Shown piece by piece: positions 23,061-33,440 of a DNA stretch of 64,000 nt. Under the pieces are notes generated by a model. That model did not search any database. It was not told the origin of the DNA and was given only the letters and a program-made list of their open reading frames with translations. Location: contig NC_132915.1 of NCBI RefSeq assembly GCF_047675955.1, forward strand, positions 47,382,026 to 47,446,025. Direction: 5' to 3'. Every line of letters starts with the position of its first letter. Within the stretch, counting starts at the first letter, position 1. This DNA comes from Chlorocebus sabaeus (taxonomy: Eukaryota > Chordata > Mammalia > Primates > Cercopithecidae). The translations under genes were made by a program, and so were the position numbers.

Positions 23061-23114
23061 AACTTACTGTTAATAATTATTAACAGTAATTATTAACTTA
23101 CTGCTAATAATTCG
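23061..23114. repeat. 26-bp perfect palindrome plus 20-bp direct repeat
   Basis: 23064-23089 is a perfect 26-bp inverted repeat; its left half is TTACTGTTAATAA and its right half the exact complement. The left arm, as AACTTACTGTTAATAATT, recurs with one change at 23095-23112 (AACTTACTGCTAATAATT). It could form a cruciform. No bacterial-type function applies in this genome. Confidence 0.9.
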
Positions 23115-25483
23115 TCTCACCACTGCCCCCTATCCTGAACTTTTAGAAATTCTCAGGTTCTCTGTTTATATGCTTAGAATATGCTTCGTCACAATTTTAT
23201 GTTAAAAATCAATGTCATTGCTAATCTTTTTGCATAATCAGTATATATACACATTACTTATTAACTTTTTGGATTGTCCTTGCTTTACCAGAAAATCTCA
23301 GTAATGGCAAACATTTAAAAACTTCTCCTTATTTCTTTATCGTAGAGATGAAACAGGTACTATGTCATACAACTAGAAAAGTAATTCACACTGGATGGGA
23401 GCATAATGCTACCTGTTACTCATGGCAGTTTTCTGCGACTCAGAGTTTTTTTGCAGTGAGGGTTTTAGTGTCCTTGTATCTTAAGAATGAACTTTGTTTT
23501 ACAGTTTAGAAAATCTAAATCCTGTCCCTCTCAAGGCAGGGGTGGGAGGGATAGAAAAAAAGAGCCATGACTTATTATCAGAATGTCTTGATCAAATCTA
23601 AACAGTTACATTTAACTATTTGTGTAACGTTAGACAGGTCACTTAGCATCTCTGATGGTGGCATTAACAACTACTGAGCAAAAGTGTTTATGAAATGCTC
23701 CGATGGTTAAGATCGAGTAGCTTTTCTTTCACATAGTTTTCCTGTGCTTTCTATTGATGTCTCATTTTTTTTCTGGACTCTGTAATATTTCTGGACTTCT
23801 GTAATATTTATTTGCTTCTACCACAAACCATAGTAGCCTCAGTTTACTACCATGTGAAGTGGTACTACGAACTCTTTCTCTATGTCACAAAATTGATGTG
23901 AAGATCAAACAGGGATAATATATGTGAGATTGTCCTCATAAACCACAAAGAACTCTGCAGCTATAAAATATTAGTGTGCCATTTCCTTACACGTGGACTG
24001 GACCTAGGCTCTAACTGCTTTATGTGAAAAAGTCTTGTTTCCTGAACAAAGAACAAGTTAGATGCCCCCAGAGAAGCTGGGATTGTGCCATGGGCAATAT
24101 AAATATTGCATTCAGTACTCATTGAAATGAATTTGTCTGAAGTTAGTGTCATATCATTTGAAAACAAGTTCCACTTCTCTGTCTCTTATAAATCATTCTT
24201 TTTTATATTTCACAGAGATCGGTTTGGGATCAGTTTAGTTGAGTCTATGCAATAGAGAAAGTGCATTAGCAGTTTCAAAATCTCCCATGATAGAAATACT
24301 TTGAATCACCAAATGGCATCTTCAATTTTCAATAGCAAAATGATTGAGCATTTGTGCAAAGGATCTGAAGATCAACGAAAGACTACACGGTGTTTGTTTG
24401 GTCATTTACTCAGAGACAGGATGAAGGAAGTACAAGTTGCAGTGCAGTGAATTGAGGGCCAGCCACAAGCTACACTCAGCCATCTGACTCACTGATTTAG
24501 GGGTGCATTCTTGCTCAGTGGTGGATTTAAAAAACAGGAAGAATGGGTATTTTATGACCCACATAAGTTCTCTAAAGTGTTTTATTTTTATTTTCTGAAT
24601 AGTTCAACCTTAGTGATTCAATTTCTGGAACATTTCAGGTTTACAACATTTTCTTCTGATAGAAAAATCACGATTAACTTGTATAGGAATGTTAGAGAAT
24701 ATGCTCATTTTATGCAGATCTTTTCAGGTAAAGGTAGATCTAAGTTTGATATTGAGTTAAGAGTATGGAGTTACTAAACATTAAGATAGTTTGCAGAATA
24801 TCATAGAATGTATTTGAATGCTGTTGCTAATGTAACTGAATAAATACCATAATAAATATAATATTTTAAGTATAATAGAATAAAAATGCATATGAGTGAA
24901 ATTATACAATAATCAATTATCCTTTCATTTGGCAAATACTTACTAAAGATTTTCCATGTATAGGCTACCTAATATGTTTTGAGACATCTACGTTTAAAAG
25001 TAAATGAAATAAAGAAGAAAATTAGAAATAAGAGGAATAAGAAATCATTTTGGACAGTCTGAGTAAGGAGAACAGTCATAACATAAATATTTGGAATTAA
25101 GGAATTACACAAGATTCTAAAAATTTTAAAGTGCATGATCGAATAATTATATTTTATCCCTTCAATCTGTAGAGTATAATGATGGCAGTGAGAAACAATT
25201 CTAATGCTTTAGAAAATCCAACTTTTAAAAAATGATTTAAAGAATTTTTCCCTCTGACTTATGGCTGGGTACTTCGATGAAGCCTTCCATTACACAGATA
25301 CTTGCTAACATGACCTTCTCATTGGTTTTTCTAATTTTCTTAAATTTGATATTATTTTATTTCTTGGTTGTTGAAAAGAAACTGTTTTGCATGGCACATT
25401 ATGCCAAGTTTATTTATTTATTAAATAAACTCAAATAATACACAGTATGCCTATTACGTAAGCATATTCAAAAAACTTTGTTG
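23115..25483. other. Unique AT-rich sequence
   Basis: About 2.4 kb with no recognised dispersed repeat or gene; an 88-codon open frame at 24511-24777 has no motif or splice support. Confidence 0.45.
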
Positions 25484-25775
25484 CTGGGTGTGGTAGCTCA
25501 TGTCTGTAATCCTGGTGAATTGGGAGGCTGAAATGGGAGGATTGCTTGAGGCCAGGAGTTCAACACAAGCCTGAGGTCAGGAGTTCAAGACATACTGAGA
25601 CTCTGTCTCTAAAAAATCATTGTTAAAAAAGTTAGTTGGGCATGGTGGTGTGTGCCTATAGTTTCAGCGACTTGGGAGGCTGAGTTAGGGAGATCACTTG
25701 AGCCCAGGAGTTCAAGGCTGCAATGAGCTATGCTCATGCCACTTAACTCCAGCCTGGGCAGGAGAGCAAGAGCCC
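25484..25775 (+). mobile_element. AluJ (old), internally duplicated
   Basis: Two-arm Alu with many changes and the old-subfamily GAGGCCAGGAGTTC and AGCTATGCTCATGCCACTT features, so AluJ. The GAGGCCAGGAGTTCAA block occurs twice (about 25548 and 25573) owing to a short internal duplication. Confidence 0.88.
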
Positions 25776-25937
25776 ACTATTAAATTTTAAAAAGTTCTTG
25801 TGTACATCCTTCTATTTTGTAACAGTTAACTAAGGGCAGCCTTTAGTAACCAAGAGGAAAATATTGTATTCTGAAATGAATAACTTAAATCTCTTTCCTC
25901 TTTTATCTAAACAAATTTGTGAAGTATTCATTTTCAG

Positions 25938-26129
25938 TTTGGGAAGAGGACGCAGACACATTCACTGTCAAAACAGGCATAATTCAGTGTTCTTTTCTGT
26001 TGCGAAGCGAATGCAGGGAAGGGCCGTGTCGACTAGGACCCACCAGAATGGCGGGCAGCCCATCACTCAAGATGGGACAGTGATGCTTACTGTATACCAC
26101 CAGGAAGAGCTCCTGGATAGTTCTCACAG
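25938..26129 (+). other. Candidate exon, gene unknown
   Basis: 192 bp lying between a TATTCATTTTCAG acceptor and a CACAG/GTAGCA donor. It is open in one frame across its full length, with the same phase (2) at both edges, so it could be included or skipped without shifting a frame. It keeps six CpGs, unusual for this window outside young Alus. Translation starts LGRGRRHIHCQNRHNSVFF, then includes KRMQGRAVSTRTHQNGGQP and ends near YHQEELLDSSHR. I do not recognise the protein. No repeat family matches. It may be a coding exon, a lncRNA or alternative exon, or chance. In genomic sequence the frame stops 2 bases past the donor (TAG). Confidence 0.25.
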
Positions 26130-28091
26130 GTAGCATACTTCAGTTTTGTTCATTTAAATCAATAATTGGGGAAAGTACACTAGAATCATCTTGTGAATAC
26201 CTGTCCATGCATAAAAGTCTTTGGGCTGAGTGATTTGGCTGTCACAAAACACCCTCCTTTCTTGTGACCTCTGCCTCTTGCTGTTGCGGAGATGTTTGGC
26301 TCTGCACCTCCTTTATGAGTGGGTGTTCTGCACCAGAGCCAGCTTCCAATTTCCGTGCCGGTTTAGAATCAACAACCACAGGACTCACATTTTATCCCCC
26401 ACTGCCTCCCTTCTCTCCCCTCATTCATGGCACCATGTATATTTTTATGAATCCTCTCTCTTTTTTAAGTTAAAAAAATTAAAGAAATAGGGAAACACAG
26501 ATGCTCCTACTGTTGCTCCATATGGAAACCCACTTTCTAAGCAAGCAAGTTGTAGATCTGGGAAGCACACGTTGCTGTCCCAAGCTTCCCCCTGGGAGTG
26601 TGCAGCTGGATGGGAGCCTTTATTCAGAAGAGTAAGGAAAAGGGTGTGCGTTGGGGATGGGTTGCACCGTGGAATGATCAATGTGGTCTGTAGGGACATG
26701 CAGAGGGAAATCTGCAAAATGTTAATCTCCTCCGTCTCAGAGGATTCTCAGCATCTCCAACTGTAAATTCATGGTAGCCTTGTAGAGCCACTTGGAATTT
26801 GAGAACTCAGGTTTGGATGAACTTTCTGGCTGTTTCTTTTGTTGCTTGCAATTTAGGAGTTCTATTTCATTAGAGTTAATTCCAAAAGGCTATCTGTAGG
26901 AACATAAAGTGAAAGTCCTGTTACCTCCTTCTTGAACCACAGTTTCTATATTCACTTTTAAGAATCTAACAGATTGCTTTGGGTGTAAGGGGTTTGACAG
27001 CAGGGTTCTCTCTCCTTTTTATATGCCCTATAACATAAACCTAATACATGAACGTTCATAAAGAGGTAGATGAGTTGATGAAAACATTATTACATGTAGC
27101 TTAAATTTATGATTAATAACTGGATTTCTATAAAATCTCATTGGCTTCTTTGCGCCCTTTAATTTGTAAATTACATCCTTTTTGGGAGGGTTATATAATT
27201 AAAATTTTTATATATATTTTTAGAAAACATTATAGCTATTACATATGCTAATATTTTCTGGAGATACCTTTGAGTCAAGACATTGGAACAAAATATTATA
27301 TGTAAAATATGATTGTTATGATAACTGTATCACACTGGTATTCAAAGATTGATTCAGAAAGCAGTATTTGCTGAAGATTTTTTTTTGGTGGGCTCTGAAT
27401 AAATCTGGAAACAAGGAAAAGATTGAAAAGATACGGATTTTTATTAAATATGTTTGAAGCAATTCAGTACCTTGGGGAAAACAACTTCAAACTTCCAAGG
27501 GCTTCTCTGCAGCTGGGAAAGTAAATTTGTAGAAAACTTTTTTCATGTTTAACTCCAAAACATGAAACCTGGCTCTATATACCACACTGATTCACGTCTT
27601 ACCCAGAGGGACAGATTCACATCTCTGTTGGGATGTACATGCAAGGATTTCCTGTACACTGAGATGGAATAAGCTATTGTGTTTGCTGGCAATTTCTAGT
27701 TACAGACTAAGGAGACTGCATGTCTTTAAGGATTTAGGTTTTCATCTTTAATAAGTGTGGATTAACTCATGGTGTTTCATTACTCTCTTCTCAAAGTTCA
27801 ATCATTTGCATGCCCTCTTTATAATTATTTCCATTTTTATGTACCGTTATAATTTTGAACTGTGTCATTAAATCTGCTTACTTTGTAATTCAGTTAACTT
27901 AAAAGTGAACTTTATATCACTACCATAAGTGAAAAGTAGTGCCACAGGTCATAGATGAAAAGTAATTGGAAAAATAAACACGGGGGTAATAAAATGACGT
28001 CTTTAAATTCTAGCTATGTGTTGTTGTCTGCACAAGCCTCTGAAGGTTCGTTTGCTCTTTAAGAAATGGGAAATTCTCAAGTGTTAGAAAG
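26130..28091. other. Unique sequence
   Basis: About 2 kb with no recognised repeat. The stretch 26500-26760 is more GC-rich and has short overlapping frames on both strands but no supported exon. Confidence 0.45.
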
Positions 28092-28374
28092 GGCCAGGCG
28101 CGGTGGCTCACGCCTGTAATCCCAGCACTTTGGGAGGCCGAGGTGGGTGGATCACCTGAAGTCAGGAGTTTGAGACCAGCCTGGCCAACATGGCGAAACC
28201 CTGTGTTATTAAAAATACAAAAATTAGCTGGGCACAGTGGTGGTGCCTGTAATCCCAGCTATTCAGGAGGCTGAGGCAGGAGAATCACTTGAACCTGGGA
28301 GGTGGAGGTTGCAGTGAGCCAAGGTTGCACCACTGCACTCCAGTTTCAGCTTGGGACAGAGCGAGACTCTGTCT

Positions 28375-28428
<54 letters not shown>
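28092..28428 (+). mobile_element. AluS with A53 tail
   Basis: Full-length AluS-type element (CACCTGAAGTCAGGAGTTTGAG in the left arm) with many changes, ending in 53 uninterrupted A residues at 28376-28428. Such a long pure tail is out of keeping with the age of the body. Confidence 0.95.
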
Positions 28429-28431
<3 letters not shown>

Positions 28432-29179
28432 GCACCACCACAATGACCAGTTCTCCTTTATTTAATCAGAATGATTGAAAGAAATGATAAAAGAAATAAG
28501 CTTATGACAATGTGATGTTATGTAATATAGTGTCACTATGTTGTTTCAAATAATCTTGCATAAATCCCCAAAACAATTTGAGTATTCTCAAAATCCTAAG
28601 TACCATCAGTGGTAAGGCATCCCAAGTCTTGGGAAATGCTGCTGTAAAATAAAGATTTTGACACAGAATCTGAAGCACCAATAATAGAAGTTATATAATA
28701 AATTGCTCATTTTTTCTGGGATGCTAGCATCACTGGGGTGACTCGTATTCAGTTACATAGAGAAAGATAGTTACAAATGTTTATATAAGACTTAGGAGGT
28801 AGGGTTATTTATATCTAATTAACTTTAAGGTGACTTAAAACTATCTAAAATAATCTTTGTCATTTTATGCATCTATACTCCATCCCTTTTGAAAATACAT
28901 ATTTACATAATGTGTACCTAAATATATAGAATGCATGTGATTATTAGATGACTAGCTCTTTACTAAAATATTGTTTTTATATTTTTAGGTAATTAACAAT
29001 TGCTATTCTCATTTAAGTATTTTGTTGAAATATTTTGTTGGTGTTTATTCCCTTAATTTAAACAGCAATTCTAGGTGAAATTTAAACAGAATTTTGTGGC
29101 TATGAGGTCCTAATAAAAATAGCAATGAGTTCAGTGAACAAGTTGTTAGATAAAAAATGTAAGTAGTTAAGGATTAGCC
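28429..29179. other. Unique AT-rich sequence
   Basis: No element recognised. Confidence 0.5.
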
Positions 29180-29400
29180 TGACTCTTTAGATTCCAATCC
29201 CAGCTCTACTATTTACTAGCCACGTAAATTTCATCAAGTTATTTAATCTTTTTGTGCTAATTTTCTCGTTGTTAAGGTCACAATAGTAATGATGATGCTT
29301 ACTTCATTTGTTTTACTTATTTAAAGAGTTAATATGTATAATGCATAGAACAATACCTGGCATGCAGTGAAAATTCAAAAACATTAGCAGATACTCCTCT
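29180..29400 (+). mobile_element. MIR SINE
   Basis: Nearly whole sense MIR: TCCAATCCCAGCTCTACTATTTACTAGCC, AAGTTATTTAATC, TAATTTTCTCGTTGTTAAGG, TTTAAAGAGTTAATATGTATAATGC, AGAACAATACCTGGCATG. Confidence 0.9.
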
Positions 29401-29764
29401 TCCTCATTCTAGAGGGCCTTTTGCCATATTATGAGATGAGAAATATGAAAGCATAAAATGCCGCATACCACATTGAAACCATAATCATTGTGCTTTTACT
29501 GTCTTTAGTGAGTTTAAGTAGTGGGCAATTTAGATTACAAAACATTCCTGATTTTGAGAATTACGGTCATGCTAATTCATATTCCAGTTTTCTTGAGGCC
29601 ATTACCTAATATGAAGAGATATTATTCACAGTCAGGATGGAGGGGCGGTGAAATACTCAGCACAGAGAGCTGTCGGCAGCACTAAGCTTTACAACAGCAG
29701 CCGGGCATAGGAACTTGGAGAGTCTTGTCTGGAGGCGGTGATTAAAAGCTTGTAAAATAAGATC
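29401..29764. other. Unique sequence
   Basis: Nothing recognised; moderately GC-rich at 29630-29750. Confidence 0.45.
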
Positions 29765-30110
29765 TATGGAGGAAGGCTAAAGAAATTTGGATTGTTTACC
29801 CTGGAGAAGAGAAGACTTAAGGGTGATTTAATGCTGTTATTGAAGCATAAGAGGGTTCTTTTCTAGAGCCTCGTGGTAAGCTCTTCTGTAGCTCTCCTGA
29901 GATCCAAATAGGAGGGGGTGGGCTGACAGTGAGCACAGAGGATTTAGAGTAGGTAAGAGAAGCTTTCAACAGGATAATTTTTTTAAAAACACAGTTTGAA
30001 AGGGAGACTGTGGAAGTTAAGTTTCTGGGAGTTGTTAGTAATAATAATAGCCATCTGAAGTGGTTTAGTCTGGTCCTGCCTGGAGGCGTAGTGATGGCGT
30101 GTATTGGCCA
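29765..30110 (+). mobile_element. CR1/L3 LINE fragment
   Basis: TTTACCCTGGAGAAGAGAAGACTTAAGGGTGATTTAATG is a diverged form of a CR1-clade segment (L3 in mammals), followed by weak similarity to its 3' part. Boundaries uncertain. Confidence 0.55.
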
Positions 30111-30212
30111 AGAAGTTACTTCCTGTTAATCAGTAAAGGGATGGCCCACCCCGCTCTTAGAAATGGACTCTTTATTAAGATAGCAACTCTTCCCATCAGT
30201 GGGAGTGTAAGT

Positions 30213-30535
30213 GCAGTTCGGCTTTCATATCTGTAGGTTACGCATCTCTGGATTCAACCAACCATGGAACACAAATAGTCAAAAAGAAAAGAACTAAAAA
30301 TAACAATGCAACAGTAAATATAATGCAAATTAAAACAATATAGTATATCAACTATTGACATAGAATTTACCTTGAATTAGGTATTATAAGTAACCTACAG
30401 ATCATTTGATGTTTACAAGAAGGTCTGTGTAGGCCATATGCAAATACTATACCATTTTATATAAGGGACTTAAGCTTGTATGGATTTTGTTATTCCCTGG
30501 GGTCCTAGAACCATCCCTTATGGATATCAGTGAAC
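30213..30535. mobile_element. MER2-like Tigger DNA transposon
   Basis: CATCTCTGGATTCAACCAACCATGGA at the left, an A-rich interior, TTAGGTATTATAAGTAACCTACAG, GTAGGCCATATGCAAATACTATACCATTTTATATAAGGGACTT, and TGGGGTCCTAGAACCATCCC at the right. Order and about 320-bp length fit MER2, a non-autonomous Tigger. Confidence 0.85.
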
Positions 30536-30714
30536 AAATGCACCTCAAAATGGTAAACCCCACAAGGAAAGACTTCAACCCAGGATTACTAAAGAGAAAC
30601 ACAAACCAAGCAGAGGTTCTCAGCTGGAGCTATGACTGACTATGTGTCCCCCTGGATCCTTCTAGAAGTTTTTAATGTTGTGAATCCAGAAATTTTAATA
30701 TATTTAACAAGTTT
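30536..30714. other. Unassigned spacer
   Basis: Short stretch between repeats, nothing recognised. Confidence 0.4.
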
Positions 30715-31020
30715 TCACTGAAAGCACTCTATGTGGCAATAACAGTGCTAAGTTCTAAGGTTATAAAGCAAGTAAGATACATCCTTTGCATTCAAGAAGC
30801 CCACATTCTGATTGCCTAAGGCAGCATGTGAAAGCACAATTACAGAGTGGTATAGAGCCATAGGGACCTAGAAGAGGTTACCTAACTTGGCCTTGTAAGT
30901 CTGGAGGGTTTCCAGTGGAGGTGGCCCTTGAGATAAATGTATAAAGATAAATAGGAGTTTACCAGATGGATTTAAAAACAAAACAACAGAACAGCATGTG
31001 CAAAGACAGGAAGATACAGG
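30715..31020 (-). mobile_element. L2 LINE 3' region
   Basis: Antisense L2: CTATGTGGCAATAACAGTGCTAAG, CATTCAAGAAGCCCACATTCTGATT, GCCCTTGAGATAAATG, AACAGCATGTGCAAAGACAGGAAG. Probably one element with 32030-33440, later split by the hAT copies and the Alu in between. Confidence 0.8.
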
Positions 31021-31059
31021 GAAGCATGAATGGTTACAGTAGCTAAGTGTGTGTCTAAA

Positions 31060-31365
31060 ACAGCTCTATCATTATATGAGTCACTGCTGACATGTAGCTA
31101 TAGCTATCCGGCAGCTGAAATGTGGTGTCTGAATTAGGGTGTGCTTTAAGTGTAACATACACACCAGATCTCAAAAACTTAGTATAAAAAATAATATGTT
31201 TCATTTTTAACTTATGACATGTTGAAATGATAATTTGAATATATTGAGTTGAAGAAAATATGTTATACAACTGATTTCACCTATTTTATTTTACTTTTTT
31301 CTAATGCAGTTACTGGAAACATTTAAATTATATATGTGGCTCACATTTTACTCACAATAAAAAGT
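31060..31365. mobile_element. hAT-Charlie MITE
   Basis: Contains TTAAGTGTAACATACACACCAGATCTCAAAAACTTAGTA, CATGTTGAAATGATAATTTGAATATATTG, TTTTACTTTTTTCTAATGCAGTTACTGG and ATATATGTGGCTCACATTTTA, a diverged non-autonomous Charlie element whose subfamily I will not name. Confidence 0.65.
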
Positions 31366-31374
31366 ACATACTAT

Positions 31375-31674
31375 GGCCAGGCAAGGTGGCTCAAGCCTGT
31401 AATCCCAGCACTTTGGGAGGCCGAGACGGGCGGATCACGAGGTCAGGAGATCGAGACCATCCTGGCTAACACAGTGAAACCCCATCTCTACTAAAAAAAA
31501 ATACAAAAAACTAGCTGGGTGAGGTGGCGGGCGCCTGTAGTCCCAGCTACTCGGGAGGCTGAGGCAGGAGAATGGCGTAAACCTGGGAGGCGGAGCTTGC
31601 AGTGAGCTGAGATCGCGCCACTGCACTCCAGCCTGGGCAACAGAGCGAGACTCCGTCTCAAAAAAAAAAAAAAA
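31375..31674 (+). mobile_element. AluYR-type young Alu
   Basis: Full-length. Carries CTCAAGCCTGTAATCC, GAGACGGGCGGATCACGAGG and a GTGAGGTGGCGGG variant, the set seen in cercopithecid-specific AluY copies. A15 tail. The flanking AAAGTACA (31361) recurs after the tail. Confidence 0.95.
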
Positions 31675-32029
31675 GTACACTGCAACCTATTAAATACATA
31701 CGTACGTGCATATATATGGAAAATGCAAACACTGAAACAAAAGGTTCGCAAGTTTACTGTTATGCTTTACAGCACACTCTGATATTGCCTATTCTATTTT
31801 ATTTCATATTGTTTTAATGCTGGTTGCAACCCATTAACCTGATTTCAAAGCCCACTTATGGGTCAAATTTTATAGTTTTAAACACATTAATGTATGATCT
31901 TACTCCTAATCTGAGTTTTATTCTTTAGCTGCTGAATCGTTTATTTATTTTGACAATATTGTGATCCAATTGCATTTATCTTTAGACTCTGTCAATACAT
32001 GCAGTGTGGATTGAGTGGAATTGAGGTTA
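31675..32029. other. AT-rich stretch, possible small hAT remnant
   Basis: 31820-31885 (CTGGTTGCAACCCATTAACC ... CACTTATGGGTCAAATTTTA) resembles another short DNA transposon; the rest is unassigned. Confidence 0.4.
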
Positions 32030-33440
32030 TGATAGAATGAAGCCATAGTGTTGAAACTGCTATAGTAGTCCATGAGAAAGATGAGGAGGGCTCTAAACTA
32101 TGGTAATGGCATTGGTGGTGCAGAGAAAAGAATCAATTAAAAGTTGGTGAAGACAAAGGGAATGCTATTTAGAACATACATTATGGGATTTGTTGAGAGA
32201 TTGGATGTGGGAGGTGGAAACTTTGGAGTCTATAGTTGAATCTTTGGTTTCAGAGCTTGTCTTGGGGAGATTAGAAATTCAGGTTTAGACATATTGAGTG
32301 GAAATGTCTGCATGAGATCTAGAGTAGACCATAGAGTAAAGTCATCAGTCTTAAGCTTAGATGTGAGGCTACAGGTCTATATGAGATAACCCAGTGAGTA
32401 ATTGTGGACTGAAAATAGACTAGGTAAGAGGACTGAATTCTAAGAAACACAAACATTCAAAGAACCAGAATAACCATAAAAAGGACTGGATAGGAGCGTG
32501 TGGTCTAGTGAAGCTGAGGGAGGAAAGCATGTCCAGCAGGAGTGGATAGCCAGTCCTTCCACAGAGAAGCCAGTGCTGGGAAAACCCATCTGATTCGGTT
32601 GACATAGCTAAATGCAGGAGCTGCTTCAGAGAGGGATGGCAGGTAACTGTGGCTGGCTGGAAAATTAACAGAATGAGAATAGGGATGATAGACTCATATA
32701 GGTTTTCAAGAATTTTGGCTGGGGAGGGAATGTGAAATTGAAGAAATGAGAGAGAGAGAGAATAGGAATGTATAAGTAAATGAATGAATGGTAGAAAATG
32801 GAGGATGCAAATTTGAGGAAGTGCTTTGGACAATAATTTTTGCTTTTTATTTTACGAAGGGAAAGATTTCGGTATCCTTGTGAGCTTGAACTAAATGGCC
32901 CAGCTGTGAGGGAGAATCTGAAGATGAAAATCTTGGGAAAGGTTAAGAAAGCAAAGCCCCTTAGGAGAAGGAGTCTTATAGCCCAACCAGAAGCCATGGA
33001 ATTCACTGTGACCAAATGTAGAGTAACGAGCGGGGTTAGATAGATAGAAGAGAGGAGGATGGGATGGTGTGGTGATGATGCAGGATGGGCTGCTGAGCAG
33101 CGTAGAAGGACTGCACGCTCATCCCCACCCCGATGATCTGATACTCTCCACAACTGGTGGCATCAGATATGTGAATGTTGTTGTCCAGCAGCACTCAGCA
33201 GCCCAGGTCCAGGGGCAGAGAAGAAAGGTTGGGGTTGATTCAGGATCAGGTTCATGCCCGAACTGTAGACTCAGGGCTAGACAGGGCTAGAAGGAAAGCA
33301 AAGCAAGAAAAAGGAGGAGAGGGGTCAGGGGACTAAGGATCTGAATGAGGTCAAAGATCAAGAATATTTGGAGAAAGAAACAGAAGAGAGAAGAGATTGC
33401 AGTCAGGGTTTAAGTTTTGAGATGAGCTTTCTGTGACAGA
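32030..33440 (-). mobile_element. L2 LINE, ORF2 and 3' region relic
   Basis: Antisense of degraded L2: CTATAGTAGTCCATGAGAAAGATGAGGAGG, GATTGGATGTGGGAGG, GAAATTCAGGTTTAGACATATTGAG, GGTGTGGTGATGATGCAGG. These blocks are the antisense of the L2 reverse transcriptase region. The 137- and 162-codon minus-strand frames at 32420-33153 run over it but do not reproduce an RT domain. Confidence 0.6.

Noticed and set aside
23064..23089. Palindrome as a protein-binding operator or origin
   Set aside because: No supporting context; AT-rich palindromes arise by chance and by replication error in such DNA.
32665..33153. 162-codon open frame on the minus strand, and an overlapping 137-codon frame
   Set aside because: They overlap in two frames across an L2 relic, show no RT motif, and have no splice or promoter support.
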